A stretch of 12,405 nt of DNA from Nanobdellota archaeon (GTDB taxonomy: Archaea > Nanobdellota > Nanobdellia > Woesearchaeales > CG1-02-33-12). Of the stretch, positions 6,126-12,405 are shown in pieces (position 1 is the stretch's first letter; each line of letters opens with the position of its first letter). The DNA is taken from assembly GCA_018901315.1 (NCBI GenBank), contig JAHIFA010000121.1, positions 1 to 12,405 on the forward strand, read 5' to 3'. The position numbers and the translations under genes were made by a program. A model generated the notes under the pieces. That model was not told where the DNA came from and did no database searches. It was given only the letters and a program-made list of their open reading frames with translations.

Positions 6126-6272
6126 ATGGTAGAAGCAAGATGCATGAAATGCAAAAAACAGGTTGAAATAAAAAATCCACAACAAGTAGTTATGAAGAAT
6201 AAGATGAAGGCTATGAAGGGGGTTTGTCCTCATTGCGGAACAAAGGTCTTCAGAATTATTGGAAAAGCCTAA
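6126..6272 (+). CDS. Small zinc-ribbon protein (DUF5679-like), 48 residues
   Basis: From ATG 6126 to TAA 6270-6272 the frame reads 48 residues. The N-terminus MVEARCMKCKKQVEI and the C-terminal VCPHCGTKVFRI each carry a CxxC pair (Cys6/Cys9 and Cys34/Cys37), a classic four-cysteine zinc knuckle. They are joined by a Lys/Met-rich linker. GAGGTG sits 5 bases before the ATG and a TATA box is properly placed, so the gene is real despite its size. The layout matches the archaeal DUF5679 family, whose function is unknown; nucleic-acid or ribosome association is a guess from its charge and fold. It is convergent with the prenyltransferase homologue, with stop codons 2 bases apart. Confidence 0.85.
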   Translation: MVEARCMKCKKQVEIKNPQQVVMKNKMKAMKGVCPHCGTKVFRIIGKA

Positions 6273-6294
6273 TTTTATTTTTTATTTTTATTTT
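6273..6294 (+). terminator. T-rich terminator of the zinc-ribbon gene
   Basis: Directly after the stop codon are five T-runs broken by single A residues. This fits an archaeal poly-U terminator. It overlaps the 3' end of the convergent gene, where it reads as a Lys/Asn-rich tail. Confidence 0.55.
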
Positions 6295-7006
6295 GAAAAG
6301 CCTCAATTGCTCTAAAGAAATCTATCTTCGTAAAGTCAGGCCACTGCTTATCTGTGAAAAAAATCATAGAGTTCTTTGAGTCCCAAAGCAAAAGCCCTGA
6401 AAATTCATTGTTATTCTCAATTATTAAATCAGGTGATATAAAATATGATGAATAAAGATTTTCCTTGATTAGCTGCTTGTTTATTGATTCAGGATCAATT
6501 TTTTCTGATTTTATCTGCCTTGCAATAATTCTGCAGGCATCAACGATTTCTTCATGGCCATCATAATTCACACAGAAATTAAGGAAGAATTTATCATAAT
6601 CCTTTGTGGATTCTATTATTCTTTTTATTGGGTTTAAGACACGCTCAGGAAAGTCATACCATTTTCCAAGAACAGATACCTTTACTTGCTCTTTATAGAT
6701 TTTTTTATCTTCAATAAGTTTATTGAAGAATTTAGCCAGGTCATCCATCAGAAATGAAAAATTTTCAGAATTCTTTGCACTGACTGACAAGAGAAAGATT
6801 GTTATAATAGGTATATTAAATTTTATTTGTATATTCATAAGATCTTTTATTAGGTTAGTTCTTTTATTGTATACATCTTCTAAATTTATGTTATGTATAG
6901 GCTTTGGCTCTTTTTCCATTGTAATGGCTATATGCTTTGGCATATCTGCCTTGGTTATATGGATTTTTTCTCTTGCTTTTAAGATATCAGTTATCTTTTT
7001 GAACAT
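6275..7006 (-). CDS. Cis-prenyltransferase (UppS-like) homologue lacking catalytic residues
   Basis: The 243 residues align end to end with the UPP synthase/dehydrodolichyl diphosphate synthase family: PKHIAITM at the N-terminus, LSVSAKNSENF in place of FSSENW, FLNFCVNYDGHEEI in place of NIAANYGGRWDI, and FFTDKQWPDF in place of YFTDVLWPDF. The active site is altered. The MDGN motif with the catalytic Asp reads MEKE, the following GRWA and GH residues are gone, and the diphosphate-binding RTGGExR is ENNNEFS with both arginines missing. Active family members make long-chain polyprenyl diphosphates for glycan carriers. This copy may be a non-catalytic partner, as NgBR is in eukaryotes and as in reported two-subunit archaeal enzymes. 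The frame is intact and a TATA box at 7027-7040 fits leaderless start, so it is not an obvious pseudogene. Confidence 0.8.
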   Translation of the reverse strand: MFKKITDILKAREKIHITKADMPKHIAITMEKEPKPIHNINLEDVYNKRTNLIKDLMNIQIKFNIPIITIFLLSVSAKNSENFSFLMDDLAKFFNKLIEDKKIYKEQVKVSVLGKWYDFPERVLNPIKRIIESTKDYDKFFLNFCVNYDGHEEIVDACRIIARQIKSEKIDPESINKQLIKENLYSSYFISPDLIIENNNEFSGLLLWDSKNSMIFFTDKQWPDFTKIDFFRAIEAFQNKNKK

Positions 7007-7026
7007 TATGCTACTATATGATAAAG

Positions 7027-7040
7027 AGCTTTATAAAGCT
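7027..7040 (-). promoter_or_regulatory. TATA box of the prenyltransferase homologue (palindromic)
   Basis: AGCTTTATAAAGCT is a perfect 14-base palindrome 21-34 bases upstream of the ATG at 7006, the spacing for a leaderless transcript. Being symmetric, it could also direct plus-strand transcription toward the peptidase gene. Confidence 0.6.
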
Positions 7041-7070
7041 TTTTGTTTAAAAAGAAGTTTTCTCACAAAG

Positions 7071-7080
7071 TTTAAATATA
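7071..7080 (+). promoter_or_regulatory. TATA box of the prepilin-type peptidase
   Basis: TTTAAATATA lies 24-33 bases before ATG 7104, so the transcript would begin at or next to the start codon. This supports 7104 over the in-frame ATG at 7008. Confidence 0.6.
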
Positions 7081-7103
7081 GGTCAATAGTTTTTTTATTT
7101 AAG

Positions 7104-7961
7104 ATGTTTTTGTTATCCAATATCACAGCTTTCATAAGCCTGATTATTGCAAGTATAACAGATATCAAGACAAGGGAAGTGCCGGATTGGCTTAACTATG
7201 GGCTCATTATTTTTGGGCTTGGCTCAAGGCTGATTTATTCAATTGCTTTATCAGATATTAATTTTTTCTTATATGGCCTGGCAGGGTTTTTTGTATTTTT
7301 TGTAATAGCAAACATTATGTTCTATTCTGCACAGTGGGGAGGGGGCGACAGCAAACTCCTGATGGGCCTTGGTGCAGTGATTGGCCTGAATTTTAATTTT
7401 AGTGAAATGCCTTTTATCCTTATTTTCTGGATTAACATAATACTAATAGGAGCAATATATGGGCTTTTCTGGAGCTTTGCGGTTGCATTCAAAAATAGGA
7501 AAAGATTTTTGAAAGATTTTAAGGCAAGAGCCAAGAAATCAGCTAAAATAAGAAGATTTTTGCTAATAATCTGCCTCGCTGCTATTTTGTCTGCATTTTT
7601 TATTGGTTCTATTGCAACAAGAGTTTTATTGGTTACCATTATTTTTTCAATTCTATTGATTTTTTACATATCAATATTTATTAAGTCAGTTGAAAATGTA
7701 TGCATGCTTAAGCTTGTTGAGCCGGAAAAACTAACAGAGGGTGATTGGATTGCAAGAAATGTTATTGTTAACAAAAAAAGAATCTGCGGCCCAAAGGACT
7801 TAGGCATTGAAAAAAAGCAGATAAAACAATTAATTCAACTAAAAAGAAAAGGCCTGATAAAAAAAATCTTGATAAAAGAGGGAATACCTTTTGTCCCTAG
7901 TTTTTTAGTTGCATTTATTGTAACTCTTTTGTTTGGAAATTGGCTGTTATTATTCATTTAG
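7104..7961 (+). CDS. Archaeal type IV prepilin/preflagellin peptidase (A24 family)
   Basis: Taking ATG 7104 gives 285 residues of an integral membrane aspartyl protease that cleaves class III signal peptides of pilins and archaellins. The first catalytic Asp is in SITDIKTREVPDWLN (Asp20) and the second in the GxGD motif, read GGGDSK (Asp82). Hydrophobic segments surround both, with more near 110-135 and 150-190. A soluble part containing LTEGDWIARNVIVNKKR resembles the archaeal C-terminal domain of this family (Arc_PepC_II type), and a last membrane helix closes the protein. The bacterial zinc-cysteine loop is absent, as usual in archaea. The frame stays open upstream to an ATG at 6723, but that stretch overlaps the opposite gene and lies before the promoter. 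No pilin gene is in the window. Confidence 0.88.
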   Translation: MFLLSNITAFISLIIASITDIKTREVPDWLNYGLIIFGLGSRLIYSIALSDINFFLYGLAGFFVFFVIANIMFYSAQWGGGDSKLLMGLGAVIGLNFNFSEMPFILIFWINIILIGAIYGLFWSFAVAFKNRKRFLKDFKARAKKSAKIRRFLLIICLAAILSAFFIGSIATRVLLVTIIFSILLIFYISIFIKSVENVCMLKLVEPEKLTEGDWIARNVIVNKKRICGPKDLGIEKKQIKQLIQLKRKGLIKKILIKEGIPFVPSFLVAFIVTLLFGNWLLLFI

Positions 7962-8000
7962 GAATAAATTCTTATGATTTTTATGAAAAAGAGAAACTAA

Positions 8001-8008
8001 TAAATATA
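8001..8008 (+). promoter_or_regulatory. TATA box of the HTH-CBS gene
   Basis: TAAATATA is centred about 25 bases before ATG 8029, consistent with a leaderless transcript. No Shine-Dalgarno is seen. Confidence 0.55.
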
Positions 8009-8028
8009 AGCTTTGATTATTTGTTGTT

Positions 8029-8589
8029 ATGGTTTACGAGCTTGATGAGATAAAAAAGATAAGGAAAAGGTTTGGACTTACGCAGTTTGAACTAGCCAAG
8101 AAAGCACTGGTTTCACAGTCATTGATAGCCAAAATAGAATCAAGGAGAATAGACCCTACTTTTACAAAAGTGAAGAAGATATTTGATGTTCTCGATGAAT
8201 TAAAAAATAAGAATGAGCTTAAAGCAGAGGATATCATGACAAAAAAACTAATCTATGTTAATGCTGATGATAATATAACAAGTGCAATAAACAAGATGAG
8301 AAAGCATGAGATATCACAGCTTCCTGTTTTTAATAAGAATAATGTTGTTGGCCTTGTTTCAGAAACCATTATTCTGGACTCAATATCAGGCAATAAAGCA
8401 GAGAAAATAAAAACATTAACCATTAAAGATATTATGCAGGACTGCCCGCCGATTGTTTCTAAAAAGACATCCACAGGCATTATTTCTGACCTATTGAAAC
8501 AATATCCAATTGTGTTGGTGGCCGAAGAAGGAAAACCAAAAGGCGTGATAACAAAATCAGACATGCTCAGAACTATTTATAAGGGTTGA
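8029..8589 (+). CDS. HTH (Xre-type) regulator with two CBS domains
   Basis: The 186-residue protein joins a Cro/C1-type helix-turn-helix (about residues 5-58: IRKRFGLTQFELAKKALVSQSLIAKIE) to a pair of CBS domains, about 66-122 (AEDIMTKKLIYVNADDNI) and 128-184 (IKDIMQDCPPIVSKKTS). CBS pairs usually bind adenine nucleotides or S-adenosylmethionine, so this is probably a ligand-sensing DNA-binding protein. Both the HTH-CBS layout and the length are widespread in archaea. Its targets cannot be told from the window. Its 3' end overlaps the convergent phosphoesterase gene by 13 bases. Confidence 0.9.
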   Translation: MVYELDEIKKIRKRFGLTQFELAKKALVSQSLIAKIESRRIDPTFTKVKKIFDVLDELKNKNELKAEDIMTKKLIYVNADDNITSAINKMRKHEISQLPVFNKNNVVGLVSETIILDSISGNKAEKIKTLTIKDIMQDCPPIVSKKTSTGIISDLLKQYPIVLVAEEGKPKGVITKSDMLRTIYKG

Positions 8590-9305
8590 GTCAAGTCCTT
8601 CAGTTTTCCAAAATCATAAACCTTGTCAGCCACAACAGAAACTTCAAAATTTCTTAAATCCTGGTTTAAGAAAGGGCTTAGAAGCTTTTCTTTTAGTACA
8701 TCAGTTCCCTCTGTTGCAAGGCAGAAAGAAGGAATAACAACCAGGTTTTTTCCTTTGTATTTCCCTTTTAAGAAGCATTTGAACCTTTCAATTCTTACAT
8801 CTTCTCTTAGTGATATTGCAGGGTGCTCGTGGCCTATGACTATTGTCTTGGCTTTTTTGAGGATGTTTTTATTTGGGATTTTATGGCCATGTGTTATTAA
8901 AACATCTCCAGCAAAGTAATAATCAACAACACTTACCTTTTTTTTCTTTGCAATCTGTCCGAGAATAGCGTCATGATTGCCTTTTACAAGAATTATATTT
9001 TTGCATTGCTTTGCCATAAAATACAACAACCTTAATGTTTCCCTCCACTCCTGTTCTGAGATTGTGCCAAATTCATGCTTTATATCTCCATTTATTATTA
9101 TTTTCTCAAGTTTTATTCTTCTTCTTTTTAGTTCAGAGAATATCTTGCCCAATCTTTTAATTACATCTTTAAACTGAAACCTTGGAACAAGAATGCCCTG
9201 CCTGTTAAGTGCTTCCTCATAACCAATATGGAAGTCAGCTAAAACAAGGATGTTTTGATTCTTAATCAAAAGACCCAAATCAATAATCTCTAAATTTAAT
9301 TCCAT
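8577..9305 (-). CDS. Calcineurin-like metallophosphoesterase, Lhr-associated type
   Basis: The 242-residue enzyme has every metal-binding motif of the family: ADFHIG (Asp24, His26), NGDIKHEF (Asp74), KGNHD (Asn110, His111), THGH (His139, His141) and GHEHP (His159, His161), implying a two-metal phosphodiesterase. The closest known group is the archaeal SbcD-like phosphoesterases (MJ0037/PF1019 type) and the bacterial ligase-associated endonuclease PdeM, both often coded beside Lhr-type helicases. Here its ATG comes 1 base after the helicase stop, so the pair is probably translated together. A nuclease role on DNA or RNA is inferred from this context. Its C-terminus overlaps the convergent HTH-CBS gene. 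Confidence 0.88.
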   Translation of the reverse strand: MELNLEIIDLGLLIKNQNILVLADFHIGYEEALNRQGILVPRFQFKDVIKRLGKIFSELKRRRIKLEKIIINGDIKHEFGTISEQEWRETLRLLYFMAKQCKNIILVKGNHDAILGQIAKKKKVSVVDYYFAGDVLITHGHKIPNKNILKKAKTIVIGHEHPAISLREDVRIERFKCFLKGKYKGKNLVVIPSFCLATEGTDVLKEKLLSPFLNQDLRNFEVSVVADKVYDFGKLKDLTQPL

Positions 9306-9306
9306 T

Positions 9307-11898
9307 TTATTCCATCTTATGTCTTAATCCAATCTTTGCTAGAATCATCTGGTGCATTCTTCTTAGGAATTCCATCTTGTCTTCCATTCTCATAACATCC
9401 AAATGCCCCTGCATAACAAGGTTAAGTGCAAATGGTGAGGGAATATTTGTTGTTATCTGCTTTATTTTGATTTTTTTGTCTTCTATCTGCTTTAAAACAA
9501 GTTTTGCATTTTCAATATCCATCAAATCTTCTAATACCTCACGCCTTGCTTCTTTTAAAATAGAAAAATTAGTTGATATCCTTTTTACAGCACTCATTAA
9601 TATCATTGAGGAAACCTGCTGCCTTCCAACCCCCATTTTTCTGCCACCATAATTTCTTAATATCATTAAAGCACGAGTTGCACAGTGCCTAAATCTTCTT
9701 TTCAAAACCTCTGTTTTGTCAATTGCCATATGAAGCACAAGCTCAAGCTTATCAGACTTAAGAATCTTCAATGCCTTTATGCTATTTATTCCTTTTTCAG
9801 ATGCAATGTAAAACCCGTTGTCGCTTATCCCTATTTCAACATCCCTGTGCTGGACACGCGAGATTGCAAAAGCAATAGCCCTTGAAAGAACATCATTTAC
9901 CCTTCGCCCATACAGGCTGTGAAAAATGCAGTATTTTCTTTTATCATCACTGTATGATTCAATTAAAAGTTTTTTTATGGATGGAATCTCTGCATAAAAA
10001 TACTGCTCCTGAAAATAGCTGTATATTGCATTAGCAGCATTAACATCAACATAAAGATAATTATTAATAAACTCAATTATTTCTTTTTTGCCCTGCTTTT
10101 TCAGGAATTTTTCTTCCATATATCCCCTGAATCTTCCTATTTCCAATGCAAGGTCAAAACTTAAAGGCAGGCTTTCAGAAACCCATGAGGGAATTGTTGG
10201 CGGCCTGTTGACAGAAGAGCTTACATAAGCAACCATTCCTTTTGAGTATAAGAACTCATACATGTTTCCGCCAAGAACAAAAACATCCCCTCTTCTCATT
10301 TTTTCTAAAAAGGCCTCGTCTATCTTTCCTATTGTCTGCTCACCAACCTTTACAATAACAAAAGTTTCATCTGGTATTGTTCCAATATTTGTCATGTATG
10401 TAACCCTTGCAAGCTTTCCACGCCTTCCAATCATTCCTGTTTCCTCGTCGTGCCATATCTTTGCATATATGTGCCTGTCTTCAAGAGAGGTATATTTTCC
10501 GCAGAGATAGTCTATAACCTCCCTGAATTCAGCTCTTTTTAAGTCATTAAAGCAATAACTATTTTTTATTAGTGAGAATAATTCATTTATGTGTATTTTC
10601 TCTGCGATTGCAATGCCATAAATCTGCTGCGCAAGAACATCAAGGCAGTTTCTTGGAATGTGAATTTTGTCGATTTTTTCTTCTATAGCTGATTTCAATA
10701 AAACAGCACATTCAACCAAGTCATCCCTGTTAAGAACAATTATTCTTCCTTTAGATATGTCATGCAGCTTGTGGCCTGAGCGGCCGCATCTCTGCAAGGC
10801 GCGTGCAACAGATTTTGGAGAGCCGAGAAGTATAACTAAATCAATATAGCCAATGTCTATTCCAAGCTCAAGGGAAGTGCTTGAAACAACTACTTTTAGT
10901 TTTCCCTCCCTTAATTTATTTTCAATATCATGCCTGTGGGTTTTTGATAAAGAGCCGTGATGAGCGCCTATATTTTCAGTATAATTCTTTGGGAAACTCT
11001 CCTTAAGGTGGTCAACAACCCTTTCAGTAGCAGCCCTTGTGTTTGTAAAAATAAGAGTTGTTTTGTGATCCTGTATTAACTTATCAATAAGATTATACAT
11101 TGAATCTTGCATTTCCTCATGGGTTGTGTTTATCAGATCAGGAACAGGGCTCAAAACCTTTAAGTCCATTTTTTTTATGAACTGGACATTAACAATCCTG
11201 CAGTTTCTTGGTTTTTCATTTTCAAAACCAACAAGAAATTTTGCAACATCCTCTAAAGGGCTTATTGTTGCACTTAAGCCAACCCTGCATATATGCTGTG
11301 AAATTCTTTGAAGCCTTTCCATGCTTAATGACAAATGGACCCCCCTCTTATTATCTGCCAATGCATGTATCTCATCAACAATGCACCAATCAACATTTCT
11401 TAATAATTCCCTGAATTTTATTGTAGATAGCAATATAGCCAATGACTCAGGAGTTGTTATAAGGATGTGAGGGGGTTTCTTAAGCATATTTGACCGCTCT
11501 GATTGTGTTGTATCACCTGTCCTTACGGCAACCCTTATCCCAAGTTTTTTTTCTGCAATTTCCTCTATCTGCTTTAATGGCTCATTTAGATTGACCTCTA
11601 TGTCATAATTTAATGCTTTTAACGGTGAAACATAAACACAGTATATCTTATCCTCTAAAATTCCTTTTTCAGCAGAATCAACCAGCTCATTTAAAATTGA
11701 CAAAAAAGCAGTCAGTGTTTTTGTTGCTCCTGTTGGAGCTGATATTAACACATTAGAACGTGAATGAACCTCCATTATCCCATAAAGCTGAGGCAGGGAA
11801 AATTCTTTAAACCGAGAAAAGAACCACTCCCTTATAAGAGGATTCATTATATTTATTATTTCATTTTCAGTGTTCGGCTTTTCCTTAACTTCAATCAT
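9307..11898 (-). CDS. Lhr-type superfamily 2 ATP-dependent helicase
   Basis: The 863 residues match archaeal Lhr/ASH-Ski2 helicases. Motifs in order: Q-like SLPQLYGI (34-41), Walker A APTGATKT (54-61), SPLKALN (91-97), TTPESL (148-153), DEIH (175-178), SAT (209-211), TNTRAATERV (285-294), STSLELGIDIG (340-350) and QRCGRSGHK (369-377). A winged-helix and the Lhr core, including a region with YMTNIGTIPDETFVIVK, fill the rest. Such enzymes translocate 3'-5' on single-stranded nucleic acid and are tied to repair and recombination. The Walker A is unusual, with Thr59 where GSGKT/GTGKT has Gly. The ATG at 11898 follows a TATA box by ~27 bases, so it is likely leaderless. It forms a two-gene unit with the phosphoesterase. 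Confidence 0.93.
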   Translation of the reverse strand: MIEVKEKPNTENEIINIMNPLIREWFFSRFKEFSLPQLYGIMEVHSRSNVLISAPTGATKTLTAFLSILNELVDSAEKGILEDKIYCVYVSPLKALNYDIEVNLNEPLKQIEEIAEKKLGIRVAVRTGDTTQSERSNMLKKPPHILITTPESLAILLSTIKFRELLRNVDWCIVDEIHALADNKRGVHLSLSMERLQRISQHICRVGLSATISPLEDVAKFLVGFENEKPRNCRIVNVQFIKKMDLKVLSPVPDLINTTHEEMQDSMYNLIDKLIQDHKTTLIFTNTRAATERVVDHLKESFPKNYTENIGAHHGSLSKTHRHDIENKLREGKLKVVVSSTSLELGIDIGYIDLVILLGSPKSVARALQRCGRSGHKLHDISKGRIIVLNRDDLVECAVLLKSAIEEKIDKIHIPRNCLDVLAQQIYGIAIAEKIHINELFSLIKNSYCFNDLKRAEFREVIDYLCGKYTSLEDRHIYAKIWHDEETGMIGRRGKLARVTYMTNIGTIPDETFVIVKVGEQTIGKIDEAFLEKMRRGDVFVLGGNMYEFLYSKGMVAYVSSSVNRPPTIPSWVSESLPLSFDLALEIGRFRGYMEEKFLKKQGKKEIIEFINNYLYVDVNAANAIYSYFQEQYFYAEIPSIKKLLIESYSDDKRKYCIFHSLYGRRVNDVLSRAIAFAISRVQHRDVEIGISDNGFYIASEKGINSIKALKILKSDKLELVLHMAIDKTEVLKRRFRHCATRALMILRNYGGRKMGVGRQQVSSMILMSAVKRISTNFSILKEARREVLEDLMDIENAKLVLKQIEDKKIKIKQITTNIPSPFALNLVMQGHLDVMRMEDKMEFLRRMHQMILAKIGLRHKME

Positions 11899-11919
11899 AA
11901 CAGCAGAGGTAGCTTATAT

Positions 11920-11930
11920 GCTTATAAAAC
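11920..11930 (-). promoter_or_regulatory. TATA box of the helicase-phosphoesterase operon
   Basis: Minus-strand GTTTTATAAGC lies 22-32 bases before ATG 11898, the spacing of a leaderless archaeal transcript. No second promoter is seen before the phosphoesterase. Confidence 0.65.
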
Positions 11931-11982
11931 TTATCATCGTGATTGTTGTTAGTTTTCTTTGGTCCTACAAACTGTAATCAAA

Positions 11983-12029
11983 TTTCGTTCGAAAAGTTTT
12001 TGAGAACGCCGTCTTCAAGGGCAAAGCCC
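11983..12029. repeat. Three consecutive inverted repeats in the helicase upstream region
   Basis: In a row are TTTCG-TT-CGAAA (11983-11994), a hairpin from TTGAG to TTCAA (12000-12018, one internal mismatch, with a short AC/GT extension) and GGGC-AAA-GCCC (12019-12029). The second and third abut exactly. The patch is richer in GC than its surroundings. It could be structured RNA on either strand or protein-binding DNA. No known RNA family is recognised. Confidence 0.5.
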
Positions 12030-12036
12030 CATCTAA

Positions 12037-12044
12037 CATATATA
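12037..12044 (+). promoter_or_regulatory. Possible TATA box before a 22-codon ORF
   Basis: CATATATA lies about 25-32 bases before the ATG at 12069, the leaderless spacing seen for other genes here. It may instead be chance AT-rich sequence. Confidence 0.3.
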
Positions 12045-12068
12045 CCAAGGGAAGGGGAACTTACAATT

Positions 12069-12137
12069 ATGTTTAGTCTTTTAGAAGTAGTAAAGAAACC
12101 GAAAGCTTTAAATACTAGCTATTATTATCTAAAGTAA
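12069..12137 (+). CDS. Possible small ORF of 22 residues
   Basis: The frame from ATG 12069 to TAA 12135-12137 reads MFSLLEVVKKPKALNTSYYYLK. It has a TATA-like motif at leaderless distance. Its stop codon overlaps the AAGGAG ribosome site of the next gene, a position where a leader peptide could couple translation. Against it, a stronger BRE/TATA for the downstream gene lies inside the frame, and so short an ORF has no coding signal I can test. I recognise no family. Confidence 0.2.
   Translation: MFSLLEVVKKPKALNTSYYYLK
12099..12114 (+). promoter_or_regulatory. BRE and TATA box of the right-edge gene
   Basis: CCGAAAG directly followed by CTTTAAATA is a near-ideal archaeal BRE plus TATA box. 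It is centred ~37 bases before ATG 12147 and predicts a very short leader carrying AAGGAG (12136-12141). Confidence 0.7.
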
Positions 12138-12146
12138 GGAGATAAA

Positions 12147-12405
12147 ATGGCAAAAAAACCAGTTTCAGATGAATATATTCTTCCAAAAGGTGTAGAAGTA
12201 GAGAATGATTTTCAATATTATGCTAATGATATTTGGTATAATAGACTAAATGCTCTTGAGAATCTTGTAAGAAATCAAGGTGAAATATCTGACGGACTTG
12301 TTAAAGATTTAAAACTTGTAGCACGAAAAGATGAAGATTGGAGAATCAAAGAACTTGCCTCTTCAATGATTAGAAGCTATAAAGCAAATGGTGATTTTTC
12401 TGGAA
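12147..12405 (+). CDS. Unrecognised protein, N-terminal part (truncated by window)
   Basis: From ATG 12147, 86 codons are open to the window end. A ribosome site AAGGAG 5 bases before the ATG and a strong upstream promoter show it is a real gene. The visible sequence is soluble and mixed-charge, beginning MAKKPVSDEYILPKGVEVEN and including a helical stretch, LKLVARKDEDWRIKELASSMI. That stretch looks somewhat like a HEAT-type helical repeat, but one copy is not enough to claim it. No membrane segment, signal peptide or metal site is visible. I do not recognise the family. Confidence 0.8.
   Translation, partial: MAKKPVSDEYILPKGVEVENDFQYYANDIWYNRLNALENLVRNQGEISDGLVKDLKLVARKDEDWRIKELASSMIRSYKANGDFSG

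Noticed and set aside
6723..7103. 127-residue N-terminal extension of the prepilin peptidase
   Set aside because: The frame is open but overlaps the prenyltransferase homologue on the other strand. A TATA box at leaderless distance and the first family motif both support starting at 7104.
11943..12137. 64-codon plus-strand frame starting at 11943
   Set aside because: It crosses the three inverted repeats and a promoter, has no ribosome site or TATA box at its start, and shows no recognisable domain. Only its last 22 codons are kept, as a weak possibility.

Overview
The window is an AT-rich archaeal chromosome segment. The archaeal signs are aEF-1A and aEF-2, ribosomal proteins S28e, L24e and L7Ae, AT-rich TATA boxes about 25-30 bases before many starts (several of them leaderless), and tRNAs with splicing-type introns and no encoded CCA. 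The small genes, short spacing and low GC suggest a DPANN-type lineage such as Woesearchaeota, Pacearchaeota or Nanoarchaeota. That placement is an inference; I cannot fix it without a tree.

Left edge (1-660, minus strand): the 5' part of a class I SAM methyltransferase gene runs off the window. Before it lie two tandem tRNA genes, tRNA-Ser(GGA) and then tRNA-Glu(CTC), three bases apart. Each is broken in the T-loop by a ~90-base intron. The two introns share a 17-base identical element and the same order of stems.

658-5901 (minus strand) is a translation block in transcription order: rpl7ae, rps28e, rpl24e, ndk, fusA (aEF-2), tuf (aEF-1A), rpsJ (S10), then the tRNAs. The first five genes are tightly packed, with ATGA overlaps. 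tuf, S10 and the tRNAs appear to have their own TATA boxes. This joins the archaeal L7Ae/S28e/L24e/Ndk cluster to the fusA-tuf-rpsJ part of the str cluster, without S12 or S7.

5902-8589: a divergent control region carries the rpl7ae leader (a stable hairpin with K-turn-like flanks) and the promoter of a 48-residue zinc-ribbon protein. Next come a cis-prenyltransferase homologue (minus) that has lost its catalytic and substrate-binding residues, a type IV prepilin/preflagellin-type aspartyl peptidase (plus) and an HTH-CBS regulator (plus).

8577-11898 (minus strand): an Lhr-type superfamily 2 helicase is followed one base later by a metallophosphoesterase, a likely nucleic-acid repair or processing pair. 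To the right, 11899-12146 holds promoters, three consecutive inverted repeats and a possible 22-codon ORF. An unrecognised gene starting at 12147 is cut by the window end.

The most unusual content is the pair of T-loop-intron tRNAs, followed by the apparently dead prenyltransferase.
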